DNA of 64,000 nt from Hymenobacter sp. BRD128 (GTDB lineage: Bacteria; Bacteroidota; Bacteroidia; Cytophagales; Hymenobacteraceae): contig NZ_CP053908.1 in NCBI RefSeq assembly GCF_013256625.1, forward strand, positions 3,162,001 through 3,226,000, in the 5' to 3' direction. A program made the position numbers and the translations under genes. Below the pieces are notes generated by a model. That model made no database searches. It had not been told where the DNA came from and worked only from the letters and a program-made list of their open reading frames with translations. This document shows, one piece after another, positions 52,549-62,129 of the stretch (its first letter is position 1; every line of letters begins with the position of its first letter).

Positions 52549-54654
52549 ATGCCCAAATTTAGCCGTTCGGTGTGGCTGATAGCAGTAGCTGCCGGGTGCT
52601 GGCTGCTGCTGCTGCTAGGCACCCTTAGCCAGGGCCGCGCTGTGCTGGGCCTGCCGGCCGACTGGCCGCGCTGGCTGCTTTTGCTGGCGCAGGGCGGCTT
52701 TGCGGCCAGCGTTTTTCTCTACGCCCGCTTCCAACCCAATCCGTTGGTGGGGCACAGTTTTTTGCCGGTGCTACGGCGCCTGTTCTGGCGCGGGTTCGTG
52801 CTCACGGCACTGCTGGTGAGCGTCCAAACGTTTGTGCAGCTGACTGATGCGCGCACGCTGCCGCTACCGGGCAATGCCACGGCGGCGGCGGCCTATACTA
52901 TCAGCCTGGCGCTGTTTATCATCCTGCTGGCCCAAACGCTTTACGTCTGGCGCTCACTGGTCAGCTTCCGCGGTAGCCCCCGGCTCCAGCGCGAGTGGAC
53001 GACTTTTGAGTTGCTACTGGGGGCCGCCCTGCTATTTCAGCTGTTTGTGTGGCAGACGCCGGATTTTTTGCGCGTGGCCGTTATCACCGGTCTAGGGTTG
53101 TTTGGGGTGTATCTGAGCGGGCATCAGCGGTGGGTAGCTTACTTGAGCCAGGGGCAGAAAATACAGGCCATTTTGTTGCAGCTAGGGGTGCTGGGCTTTC
53201 TGCTGCTGTTCTTGTTTTACCTGCGCGGGGCGCAGGCCGACCCCGTCCTGCTGGCCCCACCTACGCAGCAGGCCTTTCTGGTGCTGACTTCGTTTTTCGC
53301 GGTTTTCTACGCTGTGGCGGGCCTGGCTGTCACCTTATTCAACCTACCCATTGCCGATGTGTATGAGCAGCGGCGGGCCGAAATACTGAGCTTGCAGCAG
53401 CTTAGCCAGATTATTCAGCGTGGCCAGACGGCCCCCGAAATTTACCAGGCGCTCTTCACTTCGGCCGTGCAAACTATTCACGCCGACACGGCCTGGCTTG
53501 ATACCCATCACCAGTCGGCCGACCTGGCTAGCCCGCCGCCCGTGCCGCTGCTGCACGAGCTGACGCCGGCCGACCTAGCGGCGCTGCAGCCCCAAGTATC
53601 CGCCCTGCTAGCTACTTCCCAGGCCGAAATCGTTGATAACGACCTCAACCGCTCCCAGCGTCTCACTGGCTTCAGCCAGCCCTACGGTTCGGTGGCAGTG
53701 CTGCCGCTACGCAGCGCCACGCACGATTATGGCGTGCTGGTGCTACTGAAGAAAGAACAGGCTGGCTTCGACCCCGAAGACCTGAGCATCCTGCACACGT
53801 TCACCACCCAAACGGTGCTGAGCCTCGAAAACCTCCAGCTCGCCCAGGAGGCCCGCATCAGCCAGAGCGCGCAGGATGAGCTACGCATCGCGGCGCTGGT
53901 GCAGGAGAGCCTTATTCCGAAGCATCTGCCTACCGATAACTGGTTTGAAATCAGCACCTACGCCCAGGCAGCCAAGGAAGTTGGGGGCGACTTCTACGAC
54001 TTTCTGCACCTGCCGGGCCAGCGGCTGGCCGTGCTCATCGGCGACGTGTCGGGCAAGGGTGTGACGGCTGCCTTCCACACGGCCCAGATGAAGGGAATTT
54101 TTCACGCCCTGATGCAGCCCAACCCCCTAGCCAAGAAAGACCGCGACCGCTACCCCGACCCGCACCGCTTTATGGTGAAGGCCAACGAGGCCCTGACGCA
54201 CTGCCTCGAGCGCTCGTCGTTTATCACTGCTGCCTTCTACTTAATTGACTACGAGGCCGGGGGCTTTAGCTTTGCCCGGGCGGGCCACTGCCATACGCTG
54301 TATTACCACTCTATTAAAGAAGAGGTCAGCTATTTCCGCAGCGAGGGCCTGGGCCTGGGCATTCTGCGCGATGGCAACTACGGCAAGCACGTCAAAAATC
54401 AATTCTGGGATTATAATCCCGGCGACGTGATGGTGGTTTACACCGATGGTATTCTGGAAGCCCGCAATGCCAGCGGCGATGAATACGGCGAGGAGCGCCT
54501 GGCCCGCATGCTAGGCGAGTCGTTTTACCAGTCGGCCGAGGAAATCAACCGCCACATCCGCCACGACGTGCAGGAGTTTAGCAAGGGCCTGCCCCTGCAC
54601 GACGACCAGACGCTGCTCGTCATCAAGTTCAAAGCTGCCCAACCTCAAGGCTAG
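52549..54654 (+). CDS. membrane-bound RsbU-type PP2C phosphatase with GAF domain
   Basis: 701 residues from ATG 52549. Eight or so hydrophobic helices fill residues 1-265; a coiled linker (EQRRAEILSLQQLSQII) leads to a GAF domain (about 285-425), then a SpoIIE/RsbU PP2C domain (about 455-695) with GGDFYDFL, LIGDVSGKGV and VVYTDGILEA supplying the metal-binding Asp residues. It should dephosphorylate the STAS antagonist encoded next. The membrane part and GAF would sense the inducing signal. Confidence 0.92.
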   Translation: MPKFSRSVWLIAVAAGCWLLLLLGTLSQGRAVLGLPADWPRWLLLLAQGGFAASVFLYARFQPNPLVGHSFLPVLRRLFWRGFVLTALLVSVQTFVQLTDARTLPLPGNATAAAAYTISLALFIILLAQTLYVWRSLVSFRGSPRLQREWTTFELLLGAALLFQLFVWQTPDFLRVAVITGLGLFGVYLSGHQRWVAYLSQGQKIQAILLQLGVLGFLLLFLFYLRGAQADPVLLAPPTQQAFLVLTSFFAVFYAVAGLAVTLFNLPIADVYEQRRAEILSLQQLSQIIQRGQTAPEIYQALFTSAVQTIHADTAWLDTHHQSADLASPPPVPLLHELTPADLAALQPQVSALLATSQAEIVDNDLNRSQRLTGFSQPYGSVAVLPLRSATHDYGVLVLLKKEQAGFDPEDLSILHTFTTQTVLSLENLQLAQEARISQSAQDELRIAALVQESLIPKHLPTDNWFEISTYAQAAKEVGGDFYDFLHLPGQRLAVLIGDVSGKGVTAAFHTAQMKGIFHALMQPNPLAKKDRDRYPDPHRFMVKANEALTHCLERSSFITAAFYLIDYEAGGFSFARAGHCHTLYYHSIKEEVSYFRSEGLGLGILRDGNYGKHVKNQFWDYNPGDVMVVYTDGILEARNASGDEYGEERLARMLGESFYQSAEEINRHIRHDVQEFSKGLPLHDDQTLLVIKFKAAQPQG

Positions 54655-54675
54655 CCCCACCGTATGGGGCCTATT

Positions 54676-55005
54676 ATGAAAGTAACCGCTCAACCTGCCG
54701 ATACCACCCTTACGCTCTTCCTGGATGGCGAGCTAGACGCCTCCTCGGCCGTCGTGCTCGACACCGAGCTCAACAAGCCTGAGCTGCTCAATTACAAGAA
54801 AGTTCTCATCGATTGCCAGAAGCTTAGCTACATTTCCTCGGCTGGCCTGGGCGTATTCATTTCCCATTTGCAGCGCTTGCAGGATTCTAATGTAAAATTA
54901 GTTTTCTACAATATGCAGGAAAAGGTTTTTAACGTATTTGAAATTCTCGGCCTCGACTCGCTCATGACCATCGTGCCGACTGAGCAGGAAGCCCAAGCCG
55001 CCTAA
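54676..55005 (+). CDS. STAS anti-sigma factor antagonist
   Basis: 109 residues from ATG 54676 (an in-frame ATG 12 bases earlier is possible). STAS fold: LTLFLDGELDASSA, KKVLIDCQKLSYISSAGLGVF. Ser55 in SSAGLG is the likely phosphorylation site. It should bind the kinase downstream when dephosphorylated by the RsbU-like enzyme, releasing that kinase's partner. 21 bases after the phosphatase stop. Confidence 0.9.
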   Translation: MKVTAQPADTTLTLFLDGELDASSAVVLDTELNKPELLNYKKVLIDCQKLSYISSAGLGVFISHLQRLQDSNVKLVFYNMQEKVFNVFEILGLDSLMTIVPTEQEAQAA

Positions 55006-55011
55006 TTCAGT

Positions 55012-55104
55012 TATGAATTATAAGCTATGAGTTACGAAGTGGCCCAGCTAGCCTCAACCTGCCTGCACCGGCCAATTCATACTTCATAAGCTATAATTTA
55101 TACT
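55012..55104. repeat. AT-rich inverted repeat between STAS and kinase genes
   Basis: ATGAATTATAAGCTATGAG near 55013-55031 is inversely repeated as CTTCATAAGCTATAATTTAT near 55082-55101, with a GC-rich centre. Similar AT-rich words precede secDF (17873) and the gene at 60815. Confidence 0.6.
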
Positions 55105-55113
55105 TTACCATCC

Positions 55114-55530
55114 ATGCAAGACCGCATCCGCATTAGCTGCTCGCGCCAGAACCTTCAGCAGGTGCGCGACTTCGTGCGCGGTTTTTTGCTAAGTGCCAAG
55201 CGCAATGATTTGCTGGTCAATCAGGTGGTGCTGGCAGTGGATGAAGTGGTGGCCAATTTCATCATTCACGCCAATGGCGAGGATGCTACCCAATTCTTAG
55301 ACCTGCTGCTGGTGCTGGCCGACCAACACCTCGACATTGAGATTGAGGACCACGGCAATACGCTCTTTTTACCCCCCGGCAAAGTGCCTAATCCCGACCT
55401 GCGGGCCTACATTCAGCAGGGGCGCAAGGGCGGCATGGGCATGGCCCTGGTGTCGCGCATTATGGACCAGGTAGAGTTTTTTGAGCGCAATTCGCACACC
55501 GTTTGCCACTTAAGCAAAACACTCATCTAG
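55114..55530 (+). CDS. RsbW-like anti-sigma factor / serine kinase
   Basis: 138 residues, HATPase_c fold of the SpoIIAB/RsbW type: N-box DEVVANFIIHANG with Glu44 and Asn48, IEDHGNTLF, and GRKGGMGMALV ATP-lid glycines. It would phosphorylate the STAS protein and sequester a sigma factor or another partner. No sigma factor gene is adjacent. A terminator follows 22 bases after the stop. Confidence 0.9.
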   Translation: MQDRIRISCSRQNLQQVRDFVRGFLLSAKRNDLLVNQVVLAVDEVVANFIIHANGEDATQFLDLLLVLADQHLDIEIEDHGNTLFLPPGKVPNPDLRAYIQQGRKGGMGMALVSRIMDQVEFFERNSHTVCHLSKTLI

Positions 55531-55552
55531 CGCTTTATTACGCTACCAGTTG

Positions 55553-55594
55553 CAGCGGGCGGACGGCAGGAAAGGCCGCCCGCCCGCTGTTTTT
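55553..55594 (+). terminator. terminator of the partner-switching operon
   Basis: CAGCGGGCGG / CCGCCCGCTG (55553-55562, 55580-55589), then TTTTT. Confidence 0.8.
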
Positions 55595-55740
55595 GGAGCC
55601 GGCCGCTGGGCTAGCCCGTCCGCCCGCCCTGGCCGGGCGGCCGCAAGCCGGGGTTTTATTCGTAAAATTGCACCAGCATTGTGCCTGAAGCGTTGCGCGT
55701 TGACTTTCCTAGCTAATCAGGCCGATTCCTTTCTTCGTCT

Positions 55741-58122
55741 ATGCATTCCCGCCTTCCGTTGGCTGGTGCCGCTGCTGCCACGCTGCTCCAGCTGGCCGCC
55801 TGCCAAACCAGCAAGCCTACTACTGCCACCACTACCCCCGCTAGCCTGGCGCTGGGCACGCCGGTAGCCGCCGGCCCCGCCATCGAAACGCTCGGTACCT
55901 ACCCGGTTTCGGCCCGCGAGTTTGCCTACGTTTATAAGAAAAACAACAGCACGGCGCCCGACTACGGCACCCGCGCCAGCGTGACGGACTACCTCACGCT
56001 CTATACCAATTTTCGGCTGAAAGTACTCGATGCCGAAAAGCACGGCCTCGATACTACTCAGGCCTTTCGGCGCGAGCTCGACGGCTACAAGCAGCAGCTG
56101 GCCCTGCCCTACCTCACCGAGAAGGGCGTGACCGACCAGCTCGTGCGCGAGGCCTACGACCGCATGGGCCAGGAGGTAAACGCCTCGCACATCCTGGTGC
56201 GCGTGGCGCCCGATGCAGCCCCGGCCGACACCCTAGCCGCTTACCAGAAAGTAGTGGCCCTGCGCCAGCGCGTGACGGGCGGCGAAGATTTTGGCACCGT
56301 AGCCCGCGCCACCAGCGAAGACCCTTCAGCCCGCGAAAACGCCGGCAAACTCGGCTACTTCACGGCCATGCAGATGGTGTACCCGTTTGAGACGGCCGCC
56401 TACCGCACGCCGGTGGGGCAGGTGAGTCAGCCCATTCGCACGCGCTTCGGCTACCATATTATTAAGGTAAATGACCGCCGCGCGGCACAAGGCGAAATCA
56501 AGGTAGCTCACCTGATGGTGCGCGTGACGCCCCAGGCGCCGCGTGCCGACTCGGTGGCCGCGCACAAGAAAATCGATGAGCTCTACGCTCGCCTGCGCAA
56601 GGGCGAGAACTGGAATAAGCTCGTGGCCCAGTTTTCGGAAGATGCCGGCTCGGCGCCCAACGGCGGCGAGCTGCCACCCTTCGGCACCGGCCGCATGATT
56701 CCGTCGTTTGAGGAAGTGGCGTTTAAGCTGCAAAAGCCCGGCGACATCTCGGCCCCGGTGCAAACGCCCTATGGCTGGCACATTATTAAGCTGATTGAGA
56801 AGCAGCCGCTGCCGCCCTTCGCCACGATGGAGCCCACGCTAAAAAGCAAGGTGGGCAAAGACTCGCGCTCGGAGCTCAACCGCGCGGCTTTCCTCAAGCG
56901 CATTCGCCAGGAAGACCAGTTCGTAGAGATTCCGGCCGCCAAGCAGCTGGCTTTTGCCCAGGCCGATTCGGCGCTGGTAAAGGGCCATTATAAGTTTGGC
57001 GGGGCCGCCACGATGCGCACGACCGGCACCAAGACCGGCGGGCCTAAAACGCTGAAAGCGGGCGGTGATAAACTACCGCTATTCACTATCAGTGGCAAGC
57101 CTTACTCGGTGGCAGACTTCTTGGCTTTTGTGCAGCAAAACCAGCGCCCGCGCCCCACGGCCACGCCGCAGTTTGCCATGCAGCAGCTCTACGACCAGTA
57201 CGTGGACCAGAGCCTGACCGATTTCGAGAAGGCTAGCCTGCCCACCAAGTACGAAGATTACCGCATGCTGGTGCAGGAATACCGCGATGGCATCCTGCTC
57301 TTCCAGCTCATGGATGAAAAAGTATGGAGCAAGGCTATTGAGGACACGGCCGGCCTGCGCAAGTTTTTTATGGCCAACCAGGCCAACTACCAGTTTGGGC
57401 AGCGGGCGCGGGGTACGGTTATTTCGGCCGCCTCGCCGCAGCTGCTGGCCCGCGCCCAGCGCGAGCTACGGGCTAGCCGCTACCCGGTGGCCGGTAAAGC
57501 CGGCACGGCGCTCGTGCACTTCAAGCCCGGCACCGCCTCGCCCGCCAACAGTGGTGGGTCGGCGGTGCTCGATGACGTAGCCCGTCGCCTGAGCCAGGAT
57601 ACGGCCCTCACCGTGACGGTGGCCGGCCATATTCGCAAGGGGGAAAGCGCGGCGCTGGCCCGCCAGCGCACTACGGCCGCTATCGACTACCTGGCCAAGA
57701 CCGGTAAAATTGAGCGCCGCCGACTGAGCGCTGGCCCCGCCAGCGCGGCTGTCACCGCTACTGGCGACACCCGCATCGCATTTTTCAGCAACTCGACCAG
57801 CGCGCTGGAGGCTAGCCTGAACCAGCAAAACCCGCTGGCCGTGCAGATTCAGCAGCGCACTTTTCAGAAGGGCGACAACAAAGTGATGGACGACTACCTC
57901 ACCCGCCCCGCGGGCACCTACCAGGTGCAGCGCGATGGCCGCTACTACGCTATCTTGGTGAAACAGACCCTCGCGCCCGGCGCCAAGGCCCTGCGCGATG
58001 CCCGCGGCCAGGCTACCAGCGACTACCAGAACTACCTCGAAAAACAGTGGATTGCGCAATTGCGCCAGCAGTACCCCGTTAAGGTCAACGAGGACGAGGT
58101 GAGCAAGCTTGTGACTAAATAA
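55741..58122 (+). CDS. lipoprotein with tandem parvulin-type PPIase domains
   Basis: 793 residues. Lipobox LLQLAAC after the start. Two consecutive PpiC domains around 140-245 and 255-360 (ASHILVRVAP, GYHIIKVND; VAHLMVRVTP, GWHIIKLIEK). N-terminal SurA-like helices (about 75-135) and a long C-terminal part (420-780) complete a chaperone-size protein; SurA follows 100 bases later. Likely outer-membrane protein folding in the periplasm. Confidence 0.87.
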   Translation: MHSRLPLAGAAAATLLQLAACQTSKPTTATTTPASLALGTPVAAGPAIETLGTYPVSAREFAYVYKKNNSTAPDYGTRASVTDYLTLYTNFRLKVLDAEKHGLDTTQAFRRELDGYKQQLALPYLTEKGVTDQLVREAYDRMGQEVNASHILVRVAPDAAPADTLAAYQKVVALRQRVTGGEDFGTVARATSEDPSARENAGKLGYFTAMQMVYPFETAAYRTPVGQVSQPIRTRFGYHIIKVNDRRAAQGEIKVAHLMVRVTPQAPRADSVAAHKKIDELYARLRKGENWNKLVAQFSEDAGSAPNGGELPPFGTGRMIPSFEEVAFKLQKPGDISAPVQTPYGWHIIKLIEKQPLPPFATMEPTLKSKVGKDSRSELNRAAFLKRIRQEDQFVEIPAAKQLAFAQADSALVKGHYKFGGAATMRTTGTKTGGPKTLKAGGDKLPLFTISGKPYSVADFLAFVQQNQRPRPTATPQFAMQQLYDQYVDQSLTDFEKASLPTKYEDYRMLVQEYRDGILLFQLMDEKVWSKAIEDTAGLRKFFMANQANYQFGQRARGTVISAASPQLLARAQRELRASRYPVAGKAGTALVHFKPGTASPANSGGSAVLDDVARRLSQDTALTVTVAGHIRKGESAALARQRTTAAIDYLAKTGKIERRRLSAGPASAAVTATGDTRIAFFSNSTSALEASLNQQNPLAVQIQQRTFQKGDNKVMDDYLTRPAGTYQVQRDGRYYAILVKQTLAPGAKALRDARGQATSDYQNYLEKQWIAQLRQQYPVKVNEDEVSKLVTK

Positions 58123-58221
58123 GTGCCTGTATCCGACGGGTGGCCGAATTTTCTGCCCGCTACTCAACGTTATCGCCGCACCGGCGGCAACCTTTTGGCC
58201 CGCCGCGAGCCTCTTTATTCT

Positions 58222-59613
58222 ATGCAACGTATCGCCCGGCGTTTATCCGCCCTTTCCCTCGTCGTTTTTGGGGCCTTGCTGGCGCTGCCGCAGGCTAGCC
58301 ACGCCCAGCTCGGCATCAGCCGGCCAGTGGGCCAGCAGCTGCTCGACGGTATCGCCGTAAAGGTTGACAACCAGATTATTCTGCGCTCCGAAATTGAAGG
58401 CATCGTGGCGCAGGAGGCCGCCCGCGCCCAGGGCAAGCCCCTGCCGCCCGACCTGCGCTGCAAAATTGTGCAGAGCTTGGTGCTCAACAAGCTGATGATA
58501 GCCCGCGCCGAAGTGGACTCGGTAACCGTAACCGACGCGCAGGTGAACAGCGAGCTTGACCGCCGCATGAATTACTTCGTGCAGCAGGTGGGCTCGGAAA
58601 AGAAGCTGGAGGAAATGTACAACAAGCCGGTGCGCGTGCTCAAAGAAGACCTGCGCCCGCAGGTACACGACCAGCTGGTGCAGCAGAAAATGCAGGAGCA
58701 GATTTCGGGCAAGGTGGCCATCACGCCGCGCGAAGTGAAGGAATACTTCGACAGAGTGCCCAAAGACAGTATTCCGTACTTCTCGACCGAGGTCGAAGTG
58801 GGCCAGATTGTGATTCCGGCCCAGGTGAATGACGCCGCCAAACAGGCGGCCATTGCGCAGCTCAACGACCTGCGCGCCCGCGTGCTGGCCGGCGAAAGCT
58901 TCGAGGCCCTGGCCAAACAATACTCGCAGGACCCCGGCTCGGGGGCGCAGGGCGGCTACCTGGGCTTCTTCAAAAAGGGCGAGCTGGTGCCCGAATACGA
59001 GGCCGCCTCGCGCAAGCTGGAGCCCGGCCAGTTGTCGCCGGTGGTTGAGTCGCAGTTTGGCTTTCACCTTATTCAATTCATTGAGCGCAAAGGCGATTCA
59101 TACTCGACGCGCCATATTTTGCTGAAGCCCGTGACGGGCACGGCCGACGCCAGCGTGGCCGCTACCAAGCTCACCCGCATCCGCAGCCAGATTTTGAAGG
59201 ACAGCATTTCGTTCTCGAAGGCGGCCAAGGAATTCAGCACCGATAAGATGACGGCGGCCAACGGCGGCCTGCTCGCCAACCGCCAGGACGGCGGCTCGCG
59301 GCTGCCGCTCGACAAGCTCGACCCGGCCATCTTCTTCATCATCGATACGATGAAGGTGGGGCACATTACCCCGCCCCTGCCCTACCGCACCGACGATGGC
59401 AAGGAAGCTATGCGCATTCTCTACCTCAAGAGCAATACGCCGCCCCACCAGGCCAACCTGCTCGACGACTACCAGAAAATATCGCAGGCCGCGCTGAGCC
59501 AGAAGAAAAGCAAGGCGCTCGATGATTGGTACGAGAAAAACCGCGACACTGTGTACCTGGAAGTAGCCCCGGAATATGCCCAGTGCAAGGTGCTAGCCAG
59601 CAACGGGCAGTAA
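58222..59613 (+). CDS. surA: SurA-type periplasmic chaperone
   Basis: 463 residues from ATG 58222; upstream in-frame sequence to 58123 is not coding-like. Signal peptide ending SHAQ; SurA N-terminal domain (IAVKVDNQIILRSEIEGIV), then two parvulin domains (EVGQIVIP...GYLGFFKKGELVPEYEAAS, STRHILLKP...SKAAKEFSTDKMTAANGGLL). Assists folding of outer-membrane barrels. Same strand and short gap after the parvulin lipoprotein. Confidence 0.92.
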   Translation: MQRIARRLSALSLVVFGALLALPQASHAQLGISRPVGQQLLDGIAVKVDNQIILRSEIEGIVAQEAARAQGKPLPPDLRCKIVQSLVLNKLMIARAEVDSVTVTDAQVNSELDRRMNYFVQQVGSEKKLEEMYNKPVRVLKEDLRPQVHDQLVQQKMQEQISGKVAITPREVKEYFDRVPKDSIPYFSTEVEVGQIVIPAQVNDAAKQAAIAQLNDLRARVLAGESFEALAKQYSQDPGSGAQGGYLGFFKKGELVPEYEAASRKLEPGQLSPVVESQFGFHLIQFIERKGDSYSTRHILLKPVTGTADASVAATKLTRIRSQILKDSISFSKAAKEFSTDKMTAANGGLLANRQDGGSRLPLDKLDPAIFFIIDTMKVGHITPPLPYRTDDGKEAMRILYLKSNTPPHQANLLDDYQKISQAALSQKKSKALDDWYEKNRDTVYLEVAPEYAQCKVLASNGQ

Positions 59614-59626
59614 AACTCCTTAAAAT

Positions 59627-59728
59627 AGAACGTCATGCTGAGCTTGCCGAAGCAGCTCGCTCGCGCCGCTAGGGTTTCTACTCCAACGATGCGGGCAAGC
59701 TGCTTCGGCAAGCTCAGCATGACGTTCT
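59627..59728. repeat. large inverted repeat, GTCATGCTGAGC family
   Basis: Perfect 31-base arms (59627-59657 and 59698-59728) separated by 40 bases. The arm contains GTCATGCTGAGCTTGCCGAA; the same GTCATGCTGAGCTT occurs in the palindrome beside modB. A paired REP (BIME-like) or non-autonomous element between surA and the MoxR gene; may also stop transcription. Confidence 0.8.
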
Positions 59729-59750
59729 TTAGTGTGTTATCTATTGTATA

Positions 59751-60716
<966 letters not shown>

Positions 60717-60814
60717 GTTATGCAGAATGAGTTAGAAATGATGAGTTGCTTAATATCAACTTCGTACAGTTTTAACTTATAACTCCTAACTTTTAACTTA
60801 TAACTCAACCTAAG
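60717..60814. repeat. AT-rich intergenic repeat before the 60815 gene
   Basis: 98 bases with repeated ACTTATAACTC words (60764-60809), including TTATAACTCAAC (60798-60809), an exact 12-base match to 17859-17870 upstream of secDF. Ends 5 bases before the next start codon. Confidence 0.5.
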
Positions 60815-61231
60815 TTGGAAGCCCAAGCTTACTATCAGCAATTTGAGCGCAACGTGCGCATTATCCTCGATGCGCTGGCCGCTGGCCTCGACCTGCGTAC
60901 TACGTCCCTCGAAACCAGCCTACCTATTGAGGTCTACGTGCTGTGCGAAGTGCTGAACCAGGGTGCCGGCGAGCACTTCACGCTCACTGCTACCGGCGTG
61001 GCCCGGCTAGCCGAGTTTCAGCAGCAGTTTATGAAGCATGAGGACCAGACGCTGGCCGCTATGCAACGCGTGCTGGCCGACAAAACCTCGGTGATGCGCA
61101 CGCCCGAGGGCCGCGTATTCACTAAGGAAATGCTCATTCGCCGCCTCGAATTCTTCAACGAAGCCGCCCGGCAGGTAAACGTGATGCGGACCCAGCAGGC
61201 GCTGGGCAGCCCCCGGCAGTACGCCGTCTAA
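60815..61231 (+). CDS. hypothetical cytoplasmic protein
   Basis: 138 residues from TTG 60815, directly after the repeat; no ATG is available near the N terminus. Helical throughout, e.g. YYQQFERNVRIILDALAAGLDL and EFQQQFMKHEDQTLAAMQRVL. No family recognised. Follows the MoxR gene by about 100 bases. Confidence 0.55.
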   Translation: MEAQAYYQQFERNVRIILDALAAGLDLRTTSLETSLPIEVYVLCEVLNQGAGEHFTLTATGVARLAEFQQQFMKHEDQTLAAMQRVLADKTSVMRTPEGRVFTKEMLIRRLEFFNEAARQVNVMRTQQALGSPRQYAV

Positions 61232-61553
61232 ACCACGGATTCAGACGGTTTTTCCGCAGCTTAGTTGGTTCCCTAGCTACCCTAGCAGACCGAGGCCACC
61301 CAATGGGTGGCCTTTTTGCGCCTGCTCACCAGGGTTTGTAGTCCGTCCCGTCTGCCCCGGTTACCGGCGCACGGATTGTCGCACTCACTTGCTGCGATTT
61401 TTGCCGTGACGTCGCTGACGGGCACCCAACCTTTGCGCTCACCCGCTGTATTAGCTATCCGCTACGCATTGCGCTGCTTCGTCTGCGTGCCGGTTTAGGG
61501 CAAGATTATTGCCTGTTTGACGCTTTTTCGGCCTCTCTATTGCCTTTTCCACC
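61232..61553. other. intergenic region with terminator
   Basis: 322 bases. AGGCCACCC / GGGTGGCCT with a 3-base loop and T5 (61293-61316) terminates the upstream gene. An open frame at 61307-61498 starts inside that terminator and is not accepted. Nothing else seen. Confidence 0.6.
61293..61316 (+). terminator. terminator after the 60815 gene
   Basis: 9-bp perfect stem AGGCCACCC / GGGTGGCCT, loop AAT, TTTTT. Confidence 0.85.
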
Positions 61554-62117
61554 GTGCTCGCAACCGTCCGCCTGCTCCTACGCCCTTATGAGCCGACCGA
61601 TGCCGAGGCGTTTTTCACCTTGCTCGACCACAGCCGCGCGCGCCTGCAATACTCTTTTCCCGACCGCCTGCGGGCCGTGCCGACCCTAGCCAGTGCGCCT
61701 GCCCAGCTCGCCGCCTTTGCCGACGACTGGCGCACCGGCCGCTTCTACGTGCTCGGCATCTGGCTGCGCGAAACCGGCGCATACATCGGCGACATCTGCC
61801 TCATGCCCCAGCGCAATGGCCAGGCCGAAATCGGCTACTACCTGGCGGCCAGCGCCGAGGGCCACGGCTACGCCCGCGAGGCCCTGGCGGCCGTGTGCCG
61901 CTTCGGCTTCGGCCGGCCCGTCGAGGCGCAGCGGCTCCTCATCCGCTGCTTCGCCGATAATAAAAAAGCCCAGGCCGTGGCGCGGGCGCTGGGCTTTACG
62001 CCCCAGGGACTCGAAGAAGCCAAGCAGCCCGCCTGGCTGCGCCTCAGCTTCTGGGATAGCCGGCCGCCGCAAGCGCCCATCCTGCACTTCGTGCGCCACT
62101 GGGCGGCGGGCGACTAG
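61554..62117 (+). CDS. GNAT-family acetyltransferase
   Basis: 187 residues from GTG 61554. RimJ/RimL-like start (LATVRLLLRPYEPTDAEAFFTLLD), acetyl-CoA site in EIGYYLAASAEGHGYAREALAAV and conserved Asn/Lys (FADNKKAQAVARALGF). Substrate unknown, possibly a protein N terminus or small amine. Convergent with the next gene. Confidence 0.87.
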   Translation: MLATVRLLLRPYEPTDAEAFFTLLDHSRARLQYSFPDRLRAVPTLASAPAQLAAFADDWRTGRFYVLGIWLRETGAYIGDICLMPQRNGQAEIGYYLAASAEGHGYAREALAAVCRFGFGRPVEAQRLLIRCFADNKKAQAVARALGFTPQGLEEAKQPAWLRLSFWDSRPPQAPILHFVRHWAAGD

Positions 62118-62129
62118 CCTTTGGCTAGC

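Noticed and set aside
61307..61498. 63-residue open frame
   Set aside because: Begins inside the upstream gene's terminator and lacks any recognisable feature.
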